NCBI GenBank assembly: GCA_019421385.1
Contig: JAHZFK010000006.1
Coordinates: 24,965-88,964 of the forward strand
DNA from: Clostridiales bacterium
GTDB lineage: Bacteria > Bacillota > Clostridia > Oscillospirales > Butyricicoccaceae
Reading direction: 5' to 3'
Length of the DNA: 64,000 nt
Within the stretch, counting starts at the first letter, position 1; every line of letters starts with the position of its first letter. The notes under the pieces were generated by a model. It did no database searches. It was not told the DNA's origin and was given only the letters and a program-made list of their open reading frames with translations. The position numbers were made by a program, and so were the translations under genes. Shown here in pieces: positions 34,475 through 43,722 of this stretch.

Positions 34475-35422
34475 TCATTCCTCGGACTTGGCCAGATGCA
34501 GGCCCATGGCCTCCAGCTTGCCGATAACCTCTTCGAGCGACTTGCGGCCCAGGTTGCGGACCTTCATCATGTCCTCTTCGGAAGTGTTGATCAGATCTTC
34601 TACAGTGTTGATGCCTGCGCGCTTGAGGCAGTTGAACGAACGCACGGAGAAGTCCAGCTCCTCAATGGTCATTTCAAGCACCTTATCGTGCTGCGCTTCG
34701 GCCTTCTCTACAACCGTGGACTTGGAGCCGATCTCCTCGGACAGGTCGACGAACAGGTCGAGGTGGTCGCGCAGGACCTTCGCGCCGAGCGAAACTGCGT
34801 CGCGCGCGGTGATCGTGCCATCGGTCCATACCTCGAGCGTGAGTTTATCATAGTCGGTCAGGTCGCGCACACGGGTGTTTTCCACCGTATAGTTGACCTT
34901 ATAGACCGGCGTGTAGATCGAATCCACCGGAATGACCCCGATGGAGGTCTGATGCTGCTTATTCTTCTCCGCCGGGACATAGCCGCGGCCGGAAGTCAGC
35001 GTGATCTCCATGGACAGACGCGCGTCGCTCATCAGGGTGGCGATGTGCATGTCGGGATTGAGAATCTCAACCTCGCCGTCGGCATGGATATCACCGGCAT
35101 TGACCTCGCCCTCACCGGCGGCCTCGATGTAGACCGTCTTGGGGCCGTCGCAGTGCAGCTTGGCAATGATGCCCTTGATGTTCAGCACGATCTCGGTAAC
35201 GTCTTCCTTAACGCCCGGAATGGTGGAGAACTCATGCTGCACGCCGGCGATCTTGATGCTCGACGCTGCCGTACCGGGCAGCGAGGAGAGCAGAATGCGG
35301 CGCAGGGAGTTGCCCAGCGTGGTGCCATATCCGCGTTCCAGCGGCTCTACGACGAACTTACCGTAAGAACCGTCCTCAGCGAGCTGTTCACAGTCAATGC
35401 GCGGCTTTTCGATTTCGATCAT
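34475..35422 (-). CDS. rpoA: DNA-directed RNA polymerase alpha subunit
   Basis: 315 aa, start ATG 35422 ([20 protein letters not shown]) behind GGAGGGTACCAA. The N-terminal domain (to about residue 230) dimerises and holds beta/beta', with [20 protein letters not shown] near residue 28. The C-terminal domain (about 245-310, [20 protein letters not shown] and [20 protein letters not shown]) contacts UP elements and activators. It lies between rpsD and rplQ as usual. The 102-bp gap to rplQ holds a GC-rich stem (34402-34429). Confidence 0.98.
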   Translation of the reverse strand: MIEIEKPRIDCEQLAEDGSYGKFVVEPLERGYGTTLGNSLRRILLSSLPGTAASSIKIAGVQHEFSTIPGVKEDVTEIVLNIKGIIAKLHCDGPKTVYIEAAGEGEVNAGDIHADGEVEILNPDMHIATLMSDARLSMEITLTSGRGYVPAEKNKQHQTSIGVIPVDSIYTPVYKVNYTVENTRVRDLTDYDKLTLEVWTDGTITARDAVSLGAKVLRDHLDLFVDLSEEIGSKSTVVEKAEAQHDKVLEMTIEELDFSVRSFNCLKRAGINTVEDLINTSEEDMMKVRNLGRKSLEEVIGKLEAMGLHLAKSEE

Positions 35423-35506
35423 TTGGTACCCTCCTTCACGTTGGTTGGAAACTTTAAGCGGAGCAGGCGAAGCAGACGCCACGCCAGCTCCAAAAGCGAG
35501 GGTCTA

Positions 35507-36100
35507 TTATTTCGAGTACAACTCGACGATGAGGTGCTCTGCAACATCGTAGTCGATGTCATCGCGGGCCGGCATCGCAACGATCTTGCCCTCGAAGGAG
35601 TCCTTAGCCTTGTCGATCCACTTCGGGCAAGCCTTCTTGCCGTTCTCCTCCAGCAGGGTCTTGAACTTGGTGGAGGTGCGGGACTTCTCACGGACAGCAA
35701 CAACGTCGCCCGGCTTTACCTGATAAGACGGGATGTTGACGCGCTTGCCGTTAACGGTGAAGTGCGCGTGGTTCACCAGCTGACGCGCCTCGCGGCGGGT
35801 GTTGGCAAAGCCCATGCGGAAAACAACGTTGTCCAGACGGCGCTCGAGCTCCTGCAGCAGGATCTCACCGGTGATGCCCTGCTTACGCTCTGCCTTCTCG
35901 TAGTAAGCATGGAACTGCTTCTCGAGCACGCCGTAGATGAATTTTACCTTCTGCTTTTCAGCCAGCTGCATACCGTACTCGGACTGCTTACGGCGGGTCT
36001 GCTTGGGCTGACGCTTGGTGGACTTGGAGTAGCCCAGAACTGCGGGGGAGAGACCAAGCGTCTTGCAGCGCTTGAGAACGGGCTGTGTATTCTTAGCCAT
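35507..36100 (-). CDS. rpsD: 30S ribosomal protein S4
   Basis: 197 aa, start ATG 36100 behind GAGGAGGAAACCGATAA. A primary 16S-binding protein, with an S4 RNA-binding domain RRLDNVVFRMGFANTRREAR and VNGKRVNIPSYQVKPGDVVA in the middle. The N-terminus lacks the zinc-binding cysteines of some S4 paralogues. In many bacteria S4 represses the alpha operon; its leader site here was not identified. Confidence 0.97.
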   Translation of the reverse strand: MAKNTQPVLKRCKTLGLSPAVLGYSKSTKRQPKQTRRKQSEYGMQLAEKQKVKFIYGVLEKQFHAYYEKAERKQGITGEILLQELERRLDNVVFRMGFANTRREARQLVNHAHFTVNGKRVNIPSYQVKPGDVVAVREKSRTSTKFKTLLEENGKKACPKWIDKAKDSFEGKIVAMPARDDIDYDVAEHLIVELYSK

Positions 36101-36119
36101 TTATCGGTTTCCTCCTCTA

Positions 36120-36524
36120 TTAGACTCTTCTTCTCTTGGGCGGGCGGCAGCCATTGTGCGGGATCGGGGTTACGTCCTTGATCATGGTAACCTCGAGGCC
36201 GGCAGCCTGCAGCGCACGGATCGCAGCCTCACGGCCGGAACCGGGGCCCTTAACGTAAACTTCAACAGTCTTGAGGCCGTGCTCCATCGCAGCGGCAGCA
36301 GCGGTCTCAGCCGCGGTCTGCGCAGCAAACGGAGTGGACTTACGCGAGCCGCGGAAGCCCATTTCGCCGGAGGAAGCCCAGGAAATCGCGTTGCCGTTCA
36401 GGTCGGTGATGGTAACGATAGTGTTGTTGAAAGAGGAACGGATGTGAGCCGCGCCCTTTTCAATGTTCTTGCGCTCGCGGCGGCGCGTACGGGTCGCCGC
36501 GCCCTTCTTCTGTACCTTAGCCAT
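36120..36524 (-). CDS. rpsK: 30S ribosomal protein S11
   Basis: 134 aa, start ATG 36524. Platform protein near the mRNA exit. The basic N-terminus ([20 protein letters not shown]) precedes [20 protein letters not shown], and the C-terminus [18 protein letters not shown] is diagnostic. Neighbours rpsM and rpsD are in the standard order. Confidence 0.98.
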   Translation of the reverse strand: MAKVQKKGAATRTRRRERKNIEKGAAHIRSSFNNTIVTITDLNGNAISWASSGEMGFRGSRKSTPFAAQTAAETAAAAAMEHGLKTVEVYVKGPGSGREAAIRALQAAGLEVTMIKDVTPIPHNGCRPPKRRRV

Positions 36525-36540
36525 TTATACGTTCCCCTCC

Positions 36541-36909
36541 TTACTTCTTCTTGTTCGCAATGGTCTTCTTCGGGCCCTTGCGGGTACGCGCGTTGGTCTT
36601 GGTGCGCTGGCCGCGAACCGGCAGGCCGCGACGGTGGCGCAGGCCGCGGTAGCAGCCAATTTCAACCAGGCGCTTGATATTCAAACCGATTTCGCGGCGC
36701 AGATCGCCCTCGACATTGTAGTCGCGGTCGATCACTTCACGCAGCTTAGCGGCTTCTTCTTCGGTCAGGTCCTTAACGCGGGTGTCCGGATTGATACCGG
36801 TCTTCTTCAGGATCTCGTTGGACGTCTTGCGGCCAATGCCGAAGACGTAGGTCAGGCCGATCTCCACGCGCTTCTCGCGGGGAAGGTCAACACCGGCAAT
36901 ACGTGCCAT
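36541..36909 (-). CDS. rpsM: 30S ribosomal protein S13
   Basis: 122 aa, start ATG 36909 ([20 protein letters not shown]) behind CGGAGGTTATAGAAAAT. Forms intersubunit bridges and touches the P-site t[23 protein letters not shown] and the basic end [20 protein letters not shown] are family-typical. A 295-bp non-coding gap with large hairpins separates it from rpmJ, where most genomes have only a few tens of bases. Confidence 0.98.
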   Translation of the reverse strand: MARIAGVDLPREKRVEIGLTYVFGIGRKTSNEILKKTGINPDTRVKDLTEEEAAKLREVIDRDYNVEGDLRREIGLNIKRLVEIGCYRGLRHRRGLPVRGQRTKTNARTRKGPKKTIANKKK

Positions 36910-37204
36910 ATTTTCTATAACCTCCGATTTGTTACACTGAGGCGTGTTGGCAAACACAGTATAGGGACCGCCTCCGCCCCTGCAGCGCCGCACTCGCCGT
37001 GCGTGCTTGTCGTGTTCACGTAAACCATCATCCCGCGCCTTATGCGCGGCAATTTATCATCAAAAGCGCGAGCTTTGCCCGTGCTTTTGATACCTCGACT
37101 CAGCGGCCTTGGGCCGCGTCCGGGGGTATCGAAAGAAAGTTTCTCTAGGAACTTTCTTTCGTATATAGGGGGTATTGGATACCCCCTATAAGGCCGTAAG
37201 GCTC
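36910..37204 (-). repeat. Hairpin array between rpmJ and rpsM
   Basis: No ORF. Stems: TATAGGGGGTAT/ATACCCCCTATA, loop TGG (37164-37190, 12 pairs); CGAAAGAAAGTT/AACTTTCTTTCG (37130-37161, 12 pairs); GATACC/GGTATC (37089-37130) enclosing GCGGCC TTG GGCCGC (37103-37117); ATCAAAAGC/GCTTTTGAT (37059-37091) with apical CGAGC TTT GCCCG; CCGCGC/GCGCGG (37033-37049). The stems are adjacent or share arms. They lie inside the ribosomal transcript, directly after rpmJ and before rpsM. Confidence 0.82.
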
Positions 37205-37324
<120 letters not shown>

Positions 37325-37418
37325 TTACCTCCATCAAAATTTTTGGTGGGATGGGACACCGGTAAAACCGGCGACCACTGGCGCTCGGGTCACTTTCGCG
37401 CCTCCGCCCGCTTTTTTC

Positions 37419-37637
37419 TTACTTGGAACGCCAAGTGATACGACCGCGGGTCAGGTCGTAGGGCGACATCTGAACGGTGACCTTGTCGCCGGGGAGAATG
37501 CGGATAAAGTTCATGCGGAGCTTGCCGGAAATATGGGCAAGGATCTTGTGCCCGTTGGGCAGCTCTACCTGAAACATTGCGTTAGGCAGCGCCTCTATGA
37601 CGGTACCTTCCAGTTCGATTACATCATCTTTTGCCAT
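37419..37637 (-). CDS. infA: Translation initiation factor IF-1
   Basis: 72 aa, start ATG 37637 ([20 protein letters not shown]) behind GAGGAGGGTATCCCATCA. An S1-like OB fold that binds the 30S A site during initiation. [20 protein letters not shown] and [20 protein letters not shown] complete the family pattern. A 100-bp gap to rpmJ contains a small CCGGT/ACCGG stem. Confidence 0.98.
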   Translation of the reverse strand: MAKDDVIELEGTVIEALPNAMFQVELPNGHKILAHISGKLRMNFIRILPGDKVTVQMSPYDLTRGRITWRSK

Positions 37638-37657
37638 TGATGGGATACCCTCCTCGG

Positions 37658-37936
37658 TCAATTTGCGTCCTCCGCCCCCGTCCAGAGGGCGAGCGCTTTA
37701 CGAATGTCGCTGTTGGTCAGGCGGCCGTTTTCCAGCAGCTTGCGCTGGGTGCGTTCATCGCACCGGCCTTGACGGCTGACGTGCCGGCGGCGCTTGCGCT
37801 TCGGGTTTTCCGCCCGACGGCCGCGCCCGTTGGCCAGCAGAAGAAAATCCCCCTCTTCCGCGACAACCAGCATCAAAAGCCCCTTGTCCCTTCCGGTCAG
37901 CGACAGGACAATGTCGGCTGTATGAGACTCTGCCAT
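37658..37936 (-). CDS. KOW/L14e-like RNA-binding protein
   Basis: 92 aa, start ATG 37936, sharing one base with the map stop codon. The N-terminal half ([20 protein letters not shown]) is a KOW-like beta barrel of the L14e type; the C-terminal half is basic ([15 protein letters not shown]) followed by [14 protein letters not shown] small protein of this kind is regularly found between map and infA in Clostridia and Bacilli. Its exact role in the ribosome is not established. Confidence 0.82.
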   Translation of the reverse strand: MAESHTADIVLSLTGRDKGLLMLVVAEEGDFLLLANGRGRRAENPKRKRRRHVSRQGRCDERTQRKLLENGRLTNSDIRKALALWTGAEDAN

Positions 37937-38700
37937 TACAGTACCTCGCCGTCGATGTTGGTTAAGATCTCCGGCTCGCCGTCGGTAATGGCAATGGTGT
38001 TTTCGTAATGGGCGGACAATTTGCCGTCCTTGGTCTTGACGGTCCAGCCGTCCGGCAGGACCTTGATGTCATACACACCCACGTTGACCATGGGTTCCAC
38101 TGCGATGGTCATACCGCGCTGCAAACGAATGCCATGGCCGGGACGGCCAAAGTTCGGCACTTCGGGCGATTCATGTAGGTTTTCACCCACACCGTGACCG
38201 ACATAGTCACGCACGACCGAAAATCCGTTTTTCTCCACATAAGCCTGCACGGCTGCGGAGATATCCGAAACGCGGTAGCCCTCGCGGGCAAATTTGATAC
38301 CCTCATAGAAGCTCTGCCGGGTCACCTCGATCAAGCGCTTGGCCTCGTCGCTGACCGCACCGCAAGGTACGGTGCAGGCGCAGTCGCCGTGGTAGCCGCC
38401 GATATAGGCGCCGACGTCAACCTTGACAATGTCGCCCTCGTGCACCACGCGGGTGTCCGAAGGGATGCCATGGATGACCTCGTCGTTGATCGATACACAG
38501 GCGCTGCCGGGAAAGCCGCCGTAACCGAGGAAGGAGGGCTTGCCGCCCGCCTCCTCGATTGTCTTGCGGACAATCCGGTCAATTTCGCCTGTAGTGACAC
38601 CGGGACGGACTGCGTCCGCCGCCGCCTTGCGCGCAATGGCGGTCAGGCGGCAGGCGACGCGCATCCGTTCGAGCTCCTGCTCGGTTTTAATGCGTATCAT
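37936..38700 (-). CDS. map: Methionine aminopeptidase, type I
   Basis: 254 aa, start ATG 38700, 3 nt after adk. Removes the initiator Met from new proteins. Metal ligands are visible: DVGAYIGGYHGDCACT (two Asp), GHGVGENLHESPEVPNFG (His), MTIAVEPMVN (Glu) and SAHYENTIAIT (Glu). The catalytic His79-equivalent lies in DEVIHGIPS. Typical Firmicutes position between adk and infA. Confidence 0.98.
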   Translation of the reverse strand: MIRIKTEQELERMRVACRLTAIARKAAADAVRPGVTTGEIDRIVRKTIEEAGGKPSFLGYGGFPGSACVSINDEVIHGIPSDTRVVHEGDIVKVDVGAYIGGYHGDCACTVPCGAVSDEAKRLIEVTRQSFYEGIKFAREGYRVSDISAAVQAYVEKNGFSVVRDYVGHGVGENLHESPEVPNFGRPGHGIRLQRGMTIAVEPMVNVGVYDIKVLPDGWTVKTKDGKLSAHYENTIAITDGEPEILTNIDGEVL

Positions 38701-38703
38701 AGC

Positions 38704-39333
38704 TTACAGACCCAGCGCGGCAACCGCGAGCTTCTTGGTTTCCTGGATGCCCTGCGTACCGTCAATGCTCTTGAGCTTGCCCCGGGATTCATAGTAATCC
38801 TTGAGCGGCTCGGTCTGCTCATGATAGGTTTCCTGACGGCGCTTGACTACGTCCGGCTGGTCGTCGCTGCGGATCACCAGCTTGTCGCCGCAGATATCAC
38901 ATACGCCTTCCACACGCGGCGGATTTGCCTCGATGTGGTAGGTTGCGCCGCAGCGCAGGCACACGCGGCGGCCAGTCATGCGCTTTGCAATCACCTCATA
39001 GGGTACCTCGAGGGAGAGCGCGCAATCAATGTCGGCAATCTTGTCCAGCGCTTCCGCCTGCGGAATGGTGCGCGGGAAACCATCGAGGATGAAGCCGCTC
39101 TTGCAGTCGCGCTGCGAGATGCGTTCCTCGAGCAGGTTGATCACCAGCTCATCCGGCACCAGCTGGCCGGCATCCATGAAGCCCTTGGCCTTCTGGCCGA
39201 GGGGGGTGTTATTCTTGATTGCCTCACGCAGGATATTGCCAGTGGAGATGCTGGGAATGCCCATCTTCTCGATCAGATAGGATGCGAGCGTTCCCTTGCC
39301 GGCGCCCGGAGCGCCCAAAAGAATCAATTTCAC
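38704..39333 (-). CDS. adk: Adenylate kinase
   Basis: 209 aa, start ATG 39333. Balances ATP, ADP and AMP. The P-loop GAPGAGKGTLA is at residues 7-17; DGFPRTIPQAEAL is near residue 82. The long-form LID has four cysteines, CLRCGATYH and CDICGDK, and so binds zinc, as in Gram-positives. It lies between secY and map. Confidence 0.98.
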   Translation of the reverse strand: MKLILLGAPGAGKGTLASYLIEKMGIPSISTGNILREAIKNNTPLGQKAKGFMDAGQLVPDELVINLLEERISQRDCKSGFILDGFPRTIPQAEALDKIADIDCALSLEVPYEVIAKRMTGRRVCLRCGATYHIEANPPRVEGVCDICGDKLVIRSDDQPDVVKRRQETYHEQTEPLKDYYESRGKLKSIDGTQGIQETKKLAVAALGL

Positions 39334-39352
39334 TTTTATTACGCCTCCAGCA

Positions 39353-40642
39353 TTATTCCAAGAAGCCCTTGTGATGACGCATCAGCATCTGCGCCTCCAA
39401 CTGCTTGACCGTGTCAAGCGCAACACCGACCACGATGATGACCGAGGTGCCGCCCAGCGCCACATTGGACAGCGTGGGGGAAATCGCACCGACGATCAAC
39501 GGCAGGATCGCTACAACGCCGAGGAACAGCGCACCAACAAAGGTGACCTTGCCCAACGCCTTGGTGATGAAGTCGGAAGTCGGCTTGCCCGGACGGAAGC
39601 CCGGAATAAAGCCGCCGTTCTTCTTCAGATTGTTGGCGATCTCGATCGGGTTGAACTGGATGGATGCGTAGAAATACGCAAACGCAAGGATCAGCAGGCC
39701 ATAAACCACGATATAGAACGGATTGGACTGCGAGAACAGGTTCATGATGTGATAGCCGACCGTACCCGCCTCCGGCTGCCAGAACATCGAAATGGTCTGC
39801 GGCAGGGAGAGGATGGACGATGCGAAGATGATCGGCATAACGCCGGACGCATTGACCTTGATCGGCAGGTGGGTGGACTGACCGCCGTACATCTTGCGGC
39901 CAACCACGCGCTTTGCATACTGCACCGGGATGCGGCGCTCCGCATTAGACATGAACACGATGAACACCACAACCGCCAGACCGATGACAACCATCAGCAC
40001 CGCAGAAACGATGCCCTGCGTGCCGGTCTGCAGCAGGTTCCACAGCGTGCGCATGAGCGACGGACCACGAGAGACGATACCGGCAAACAGGATGATCGAA
40101 ATGCCGTTGCCGATGCCGTTCTGGGTGATGTGTTCGCCCAGCCACATGATCAGTGCGGTGCCCGCAGTGAAGGTCAGGATGATCGCAGCGCCGGCCAGCG
40201 CGCCCGTGTTGGACAGGATGCCCTGGCTGCGCAGCAGTGCGTAGTAAGAGAAGCCCTGCAGAAGGCCCAGGATAACCGCCAGATAGCGGGTCCAGGAAGC
40301 AATCTTCTTGCGGCCTTCCTCGCCGCCGTCCTTCACCATGCGCTCAAGAGCGGGGATGGCAACGGTCAGCAGCTGCAAAATAATGGATGCGTTGATATAC
40401 GGGGTGATCGACATGGCGAAAATCGTCGCCTGCGACAGACCACCGCCGGTGAACATATCCAGATAGCCGAGCATCGAACCGCCGACAGACGCCTGCTCAA
40501 AATACTGAGCCAGCAGCGTGGTGTCGATGAACGGAACCGGAATGCAGGAACCAAAGCGGAAGATCAGCAGGATAAACAGCGTATACAGGATCTTCTTGCG
40601 CAGTTCCGGCATATGCCAGGCGTTTTTAAGGGTTTGAAACAC
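39353..40642 (-). CDS. secY: Preprotein translocase subunit SecY
   Basis: 429 aa, start ATG 40642. The channel of the Sec translocon, with ten predicted membrane helices. It begins FQTLKNAWHMPELRKKILYT, with plug and lateral-gate helices following (MLGYLDMFTGGGLSQATIFA), and cytoplasmic loops such as GIGNGISIILFAGIV and RRIPVQYAKRV that contact SecA and the ribosome. The last helix ends LDTVKQLEAQMLMRHHKG. It follows rplO by 1 nt. Confidence 0.98.
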   Translation of the reverse strand: MFQTLKNAWHMPELRKKILYTLFILLIFRFGSCIPVPFIDTTLLAQYFEQASVGGSMLGYLDMFTGGGLSQATIFAMSITPYINASIILQLLTVAIPALERMVKDGGEEGRKKIASWTRYLAVILGLLQGFSYYALLRSQGILSNTGALAGAAIILTFTAGTALIMWLGEHITQNGIGNGISIILFAGIVSRGPSLMRTLWNLLQTGTQGIVSAVLMVVIGLAVVVFIVFMSNAERRIPVQYAKRVVGRKMYGGQSTHLPIKVNASGVMPIIFASSILSLPQTISMFWQPEAGTVGYHIMNLFSQSNPFYIVVYGLLILAFAYFYASIQFNPIEIANNLKKNGGFIPGFRPGKPTSDFITKALGKVTFVGALFLGVVAILPLIVGAISPTLSNVALGGTSVIIVVGVALDTVKQLEAQMLMRHHKGFLE

Positions 40643-40643
40643 C

Positions 40644-41084
40644 TTAAATCACCTCGGCCTTTCCGCCTGCGGCTTCGATCTTCTCCTTTGCGGACGCGGA
40701 GAACGCTGCGGCCTTGACCGTCAGCTTCTTGGTGAGCGTGCCGTTGCCAAGGATCTTGATGCCGTCGAGAGCATTCTTGACGATACCAGCCTCGCGCAGG
40801 GACTCTGCGGTGACCTCAGTGCCGTCTTCAAACTTCTCCAGAGCGGAAACATTGACCGGTGCGTAGGTGGTGCCGAAAATATTGTTGAAGCCGCGCTTCG
40901 GCAGACGACGTGCCAGAGGCATCTGGCCGCCTTCAAAACCGGGACGGACGCCGCCGCCCGAACGGGCCCACTGGCCCTTGTGACCGCGGCCTGCGGTCTT
41001 GCCGTTGCCGGAACCAGCGCCGCGGCCCTTACGATAAGCCGGCTTGGTGGAACCCGCGGCAGGCGATAATTCGTGAAGCTTCAT
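40644..41084 (-). CDS. rplO: 50S ribosomal protein L15
   Basis: 146 aa, start ATG 41084. N-terminal [20 protein letters not shown] is followed by the Gly-rich RNA-binding stretch [20 protein letters not shown]. It binds 23S rRNA late in 50S assembly. Standard order rpmD-rplO-secY. Confidence 0.98.
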   Translation of the reverse strand: MKLHELSPAAGSTKPAYRKGRGAGSGNGKTAGRGHKGQWARSGGGVRPGFEGGQMPLARRLPKRGFNNIFGTTYAPVNVSALEKFEDGTEVTAESLREAGIVKNALDGIKILGNGTLTKKLTVKAAAFSASAKEKIEAAGGKAEVI

Positions 41085-41087
41085 GGG

Positions 41088-41270
41088 TTACGCCTCCTCT
41101 ACAACTTCGAGCAGGTAACCGATCTGCTTTACCTTGCCGCGCGTCTGCGCGTTGTCCGGCTGAACGGTTACGTCGTTAATCTTCTTAAGCCCCAAAGAAT
41201 GAGCGGTCGCAATGTGCTTATCCAAGCGGCCGACCAGGCTCTTTTTCAGGGTAATCTTCATGTTAGCCAT
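41088..41270 (-). CDS. rpmD: 50S ribosomal protein L30
   Basis: 60 aa, start ATG 41270. MANMKITLKKSLVGRLDKHI followed by HSLGLKKINDVTVQPDNAQT is the compact bacterial L30. It ends 4 nt before rplO. Confidence 0.97.
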   Translation of the reverse strand: MANMKITLKKSLVGRLDKHIATAHSLGLKKINDVTVQPDNAQTRGKVKQIGYLLEVVEEA

Positions 41271-41287
41271 TGTGAGTTACCCCTTTC

Positions 41288-41791
41288 TTACAGTTCTTCT
41301 ACGGCTTTGCCGCGAACAGCCGCTACCTGAGCAGCGTCGCGCAGGCTCTTGAGGCCTTCCATCGTTGCGGTAACAACATTCTGCGGGTTGTTGGAACGCA
41401 GGCACTTGGTACGGATGTCCTTGATGCCGGCAGCCTCAACGACCGCACGAACCGCACCGCCGGCGATAACGCCGGTACCGGGAGCGGCGGGCTTGAGCAG
41501 AACGCGGCCCGCGCCGAACTCACCGATCACCTCATGCGGGATGGTGGTGCCCTTCAGCGAGATCTTAACGAGGTTCTTCTTGGCGTCCTCGATGCCCTTA
41601 CGGATCGCATCCGGAACCTCAGAAGCCTTGCCGAGGCCGAAGCCGACCGTACCCTTGCCGTCGCCAACTACGACCAGCGCCGCAAACTTGAAGATACGGC
41701 CGCCCTTAACGGTCTTGGCAACGCGGTTGAGCGCGACTACGTTCTCGGAGAACTCGTCCTCGCGCTTATCGTTTCTGTTAAACTGAGCCAT
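41288..41791 (-). CDS. rpsE: 30S ribosomal protein S5
   Basis: 167 aa, start ATG 41791. It forms part of the mRNA entry site and decoding accuracy region. The double-stranded RNA-binding domain has [20 protein letters not shown], and the C-terminal domain has [20 protein letters not shown] and [20 protein letters not shown]. Confidence 0.98.
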   Translation of the reverse strand: MAQFNRNDKREDEFSENVVALNRVAKTVKGGRIFKFAALVVVGDGKGTVGFGLGKASEVPDAIRKGIEDAKKNLVKISLKGTTIPHEVIGEFGAGRVLLKPAAPGTGVIAGGAVRAVVEAAGIKDIRTKCLRSNNPQNVVTATMEGLKSLRDAAQVAAVRGKAVEEL

Positions 41792-41809
41792 GTTTTACCT
41801 CCTCCCGAC

Positions 41810-42169
41810 TTAAAACTGCAGGCCGCCCTCACGGGCGCCTTCCGCGAGTTCCTTCACGCGGCCGTGGTACAGATAGCCGCCGCGGTCAAACACGACGTTT
41901 TCAATGCCCTTGGCCTTGCAGCGCTCAGCAACCAGCATGCCAACCTTCTTGGCTGCATCCTTGTTGCCGCCGTACTCGGTGAAGTCCTTCTCGGCAGTCG
42001 AGGCGGAAACGAGGGTAACACCGGCGACATCGTCGATGACCTGTGCATAGATGTTCTTTGCGGAACGGTAAACGTCCAGACGCGGACGCTCGGCGGTACC
42101 GCTGATCTTTGCGCGCACGCGCTTGTGGCGCTGCAGACGCGCCTTGTTGGAATCCTTCTTCGAAACCAT
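41810..42169 (-). CDS. rplR: 50S ribosomal protein L18
   Basis: 119 aa, start ATG 42169. It carries 5S rRNA to the 50S subunit with L5. The basic N-terminus [20 protein letters not shown] and the [20 protein letters not shown] block are typical; the end is [17 protein letters not shown]. Confidence 0.98.
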   Translation of the reverse strand: MVSKKDSNKARLQRHKRVRAKISGTAERPRLDVYRSAKNIYAQVIDDVAGVTLVSASTAEKDFTEYGGNKDAAKKVGMLVAERCKAKGIENVVFDRGGYLYHGRVKELAEGAREGGLQF

Positions 42170-42190
42170 TTAAATTCGCCTCTCCTTTCC

Positions 42191-42736
42191 TTACTTCTTC
42201 TTCGCGCCGGTCTTGCCTTCCTTGCGGCGGACATACTCGTCAGCGTAGCGAATGCCCTTGCCCTTGTAGGGTTCCGGCGGACGCTTCTCGCGGACTTCCG
42301 CAGCAAACTGGCCGACCTTCTGCTTGTCAGGACCGGAGATGATGATCGTGTTCGGGTTCGGAACGTCGATCGTGATGCCGTCGATCTCGCTCATGGTAAC
42401 CTGATGCGAGTAACCGAGGTTCATAACCAGATCCTTGCCCTGCTTCTGTACACGGTAACCAACGCCCTGTACGCTCAGTTCCTTCTTAAAGCCGTCGGTT
42501 ACGCCGACAACCATGTTGTGGATGAGCGAACGGGTCAGGCCGTGCAGGGCACGGTTTTCCTTTGCGTCATTCGGACGCGTAACGAGGATTTCATTTCCCT
42601 CCACCGCAACAGTGATGTTCGGGTGGATTTCGCGGGTAAGGGTTGCCTTTGCGCCCTTGACCGTTACGGCATGGCCGTCAACCTTGACCTCCACACCGGA
42701 CGGGATGGCAATCGGCATTCTACCAATTCGAGACAT
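42191..42736 (-). CDS. rplF: 50S ribosomal protein L6
   Basis: 181 aa, start ATG 42736 ([20 protein letters not shown]). Two repeated L6 folds sit near the sarcin-ricin loop. The signature [20 protein letters not shown] is near the C-terminus, which ends in lysines. Confidence 0.98.
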   Translation of the reverse strand: MSRIGRMPIAIPSGVEVKVDGHAVTVKGAKATLTREIHPNITVAVEGNEILVTRPNDAKENRALHGLTRSLIHNMVVGVTDGFKKELSVQGVGYRVQKQGKDLVMNLGYSHQVTMSEIDGITIDVPNPNTIIISGPDKQKVGQFAAEVREKRPPEPYKGKGIRYADEYVRRKEGKTGAKKK

Positions 42737-42751
42737 ATTTTATACCTCCCC

Positions 42752-43150
42752 TTACCATACAAATGCGAGGACTTCGCCGCCGACATTCAGCTCGCGAGCC
42801 TTCTTATCGGTCATGATGCCTCTCGACGTGGAAATGATGGCAATACCAAGGCCGCGGAGCACCTTCGGAAGCTCCTGAGCGCCGGCATACACACGCAGGC
42901 CGGGCTTGGAAACGCGCTTGAGGCCGGTGATGGCCTTCTGGCGGCCGTCCACATACTTGAGCGTGATGCGGATGATGCCCTGGGTGTTGCCCTCCAGAGT
43001 CTCAAAGGACTTGATATAGCCCTCATCGAGCAGGATCTGGGCAATTGCCTTCTTCATCTTGGACGCGGGTACGTCCACGCTGGCATGACGAGCATTGCCG
43101 GCGTTGCGGATACGGGTCAGCATATCCGCGATAGGATCAGTGATCTGCAT
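42752..43150 (-). CDS. rpsH: 30S ribosomal protein S8
   Basis: 132 aa, start ATG 43150 ([20 protein letters not shown]) behind AAAAGGAGAGCATTT; the in-frame extension upstream is leader. A primary 16S-binding protein that in many bacteria also represses the spc operon. The C-terminal [20 protein letters not shown] and [20 protein letters not shown] are diagnostic. Here it is the first gene of a new transcription unit with its own promoter and leader. Confidence 0.98.
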   Translation of the reverse strand: MQITDPIADMLTRIRNAGNARHASVDVPASKMKKAIAQILLDEGYIKSFETLEGNTQGIIRITLKYVDGRQKAITGLKRVSKPGLRVYAGAQELPKVLRGLGIAIISTSRGIMTDKKARELNVGGEVLAFVW

Positions 43151-43340
43151 AAATGCTCTCCTTTTCAAGAAGTTTGGGGGTAGTGCAGCAATCGGAGCGG
43201 GGCTGGGTTGGGTCCCCTCTTGATTGACCTGTTTGCCTCCCACTTTTCTTTACACTGCCTGTGGCCCTTCCACAAACAGCGGCTGGGGGTACGCTGTGTT
43301 TTATAATCACAGCCGACAAGCCCGCATGGGCGGGCTATCG
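43151..43340 (-). promoter_or_regulatory. Structured leader of the rpsH half-operon
   Basis: The transcript from the promoter at 43345-43374 has a 5' leader of about 190 nt with consecutive stems: AGCCCGC/GCGGGCT (43319-43336), GCTGTG/CACAGC (about 43291-43311) and TGTGG/CCACA (about 43259-43273). Because S8 is encoded first, an S8-responsive autoregulatory site is a reasonable guess; no confirmed S8 motif was identified. The remaining part up to 43521 holds two more stems and the rpsN terminator. Confidence 0.45.
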
Positions 43341-43344
43341 ACTA

Positions 43345-43374
43345 ATTATAGCATGGTTTTTTGCGAATTGGCAA
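43345..43374 (-). promoter_or_regulatory. Internal ribosomal-operon promoter for rpsH onward
   Basis: Minus strand: TTGCCA (43369-43374), 18-nt spacer, TATAAT (43345-43350) preceded by TGC (extended -10). It follows a terminator and drives rpsH through rplQ. Confidence 0.75.
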
Positions 43375-43469
43375 GCAACAAAATGCATATTTTTATAAAA
43401 TATTCTGGTTTCGTTCCCGTCAAAACGCAATAAAACTGCGCCTGCCGACACCCTTCGGCAGGATTTGCG

Positions 43470-43498
43470 AAAAGCGGGCGCCGGAGCGCCCGCTTTTT
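43470..43498 (-). terminator. Terminator between rpsN and rpsH
   Basis: GCGGGCGC (43474-43481), loop CGGA, GCGCCCGC (43486-43493), with AAAA on the left and TTTTT on the right; eight GC-rich pairs. It lies 24 nt after the rpsN stop. A further stem CCTGCCGA/TCGGCAGG (43441-43462) follows. Confidence 0.8.
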
Positions 43499-43521
43499 GT
43501 CGTTTTCAATCGACGCAAGCC

Positions 43522-43707
43522 TTACCAGGAAGCCTTGCGAACGCCCGGGATCTGGCCCTTGTAAGCCAGCTCACGGAAGCAGATACGGCAGATACCGAAA
43601 TCACGCAGGTAAGCGTGCGGACGGCCGCAGATCTTGCAGCGGTTGTAAGCGCGGGTAGAGAACTTCGGCTTCGCCTGCTGCTTGAGGATCATTGCCTTCT
43701 TAGCCAT
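43522..43707 (-). CDS. rpsN: 30S ribosomal protein S14, zinc type
   Basis: 61 aa, start ATG 43707. The short form with two CxxC pairs (CKIC near residue 24 and CRIC near 40) that bind zinc; it ends [12 protein letters not shown], as expected. In standard order it is followed by rpsH, but here a terminator and 371 bp intervene. Confidence 0.98.
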   Translation of the reverse strand: MAKKAMILKQQAKPKFSTRAYNRCKICGRPHAYLRDFGICRICFRELAYKGQIPGVRKASW

Positions 43708-43722
43708 GTTGTTTCTCCTCCC

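Noticed and set aside
41534..43183. A 549-codon plus-strand frame opposite the rpsE-rpsH ribosomal genes
   Set aside because: Crosses several genes and their gaps on the opposite strand and shows no protein-like features.
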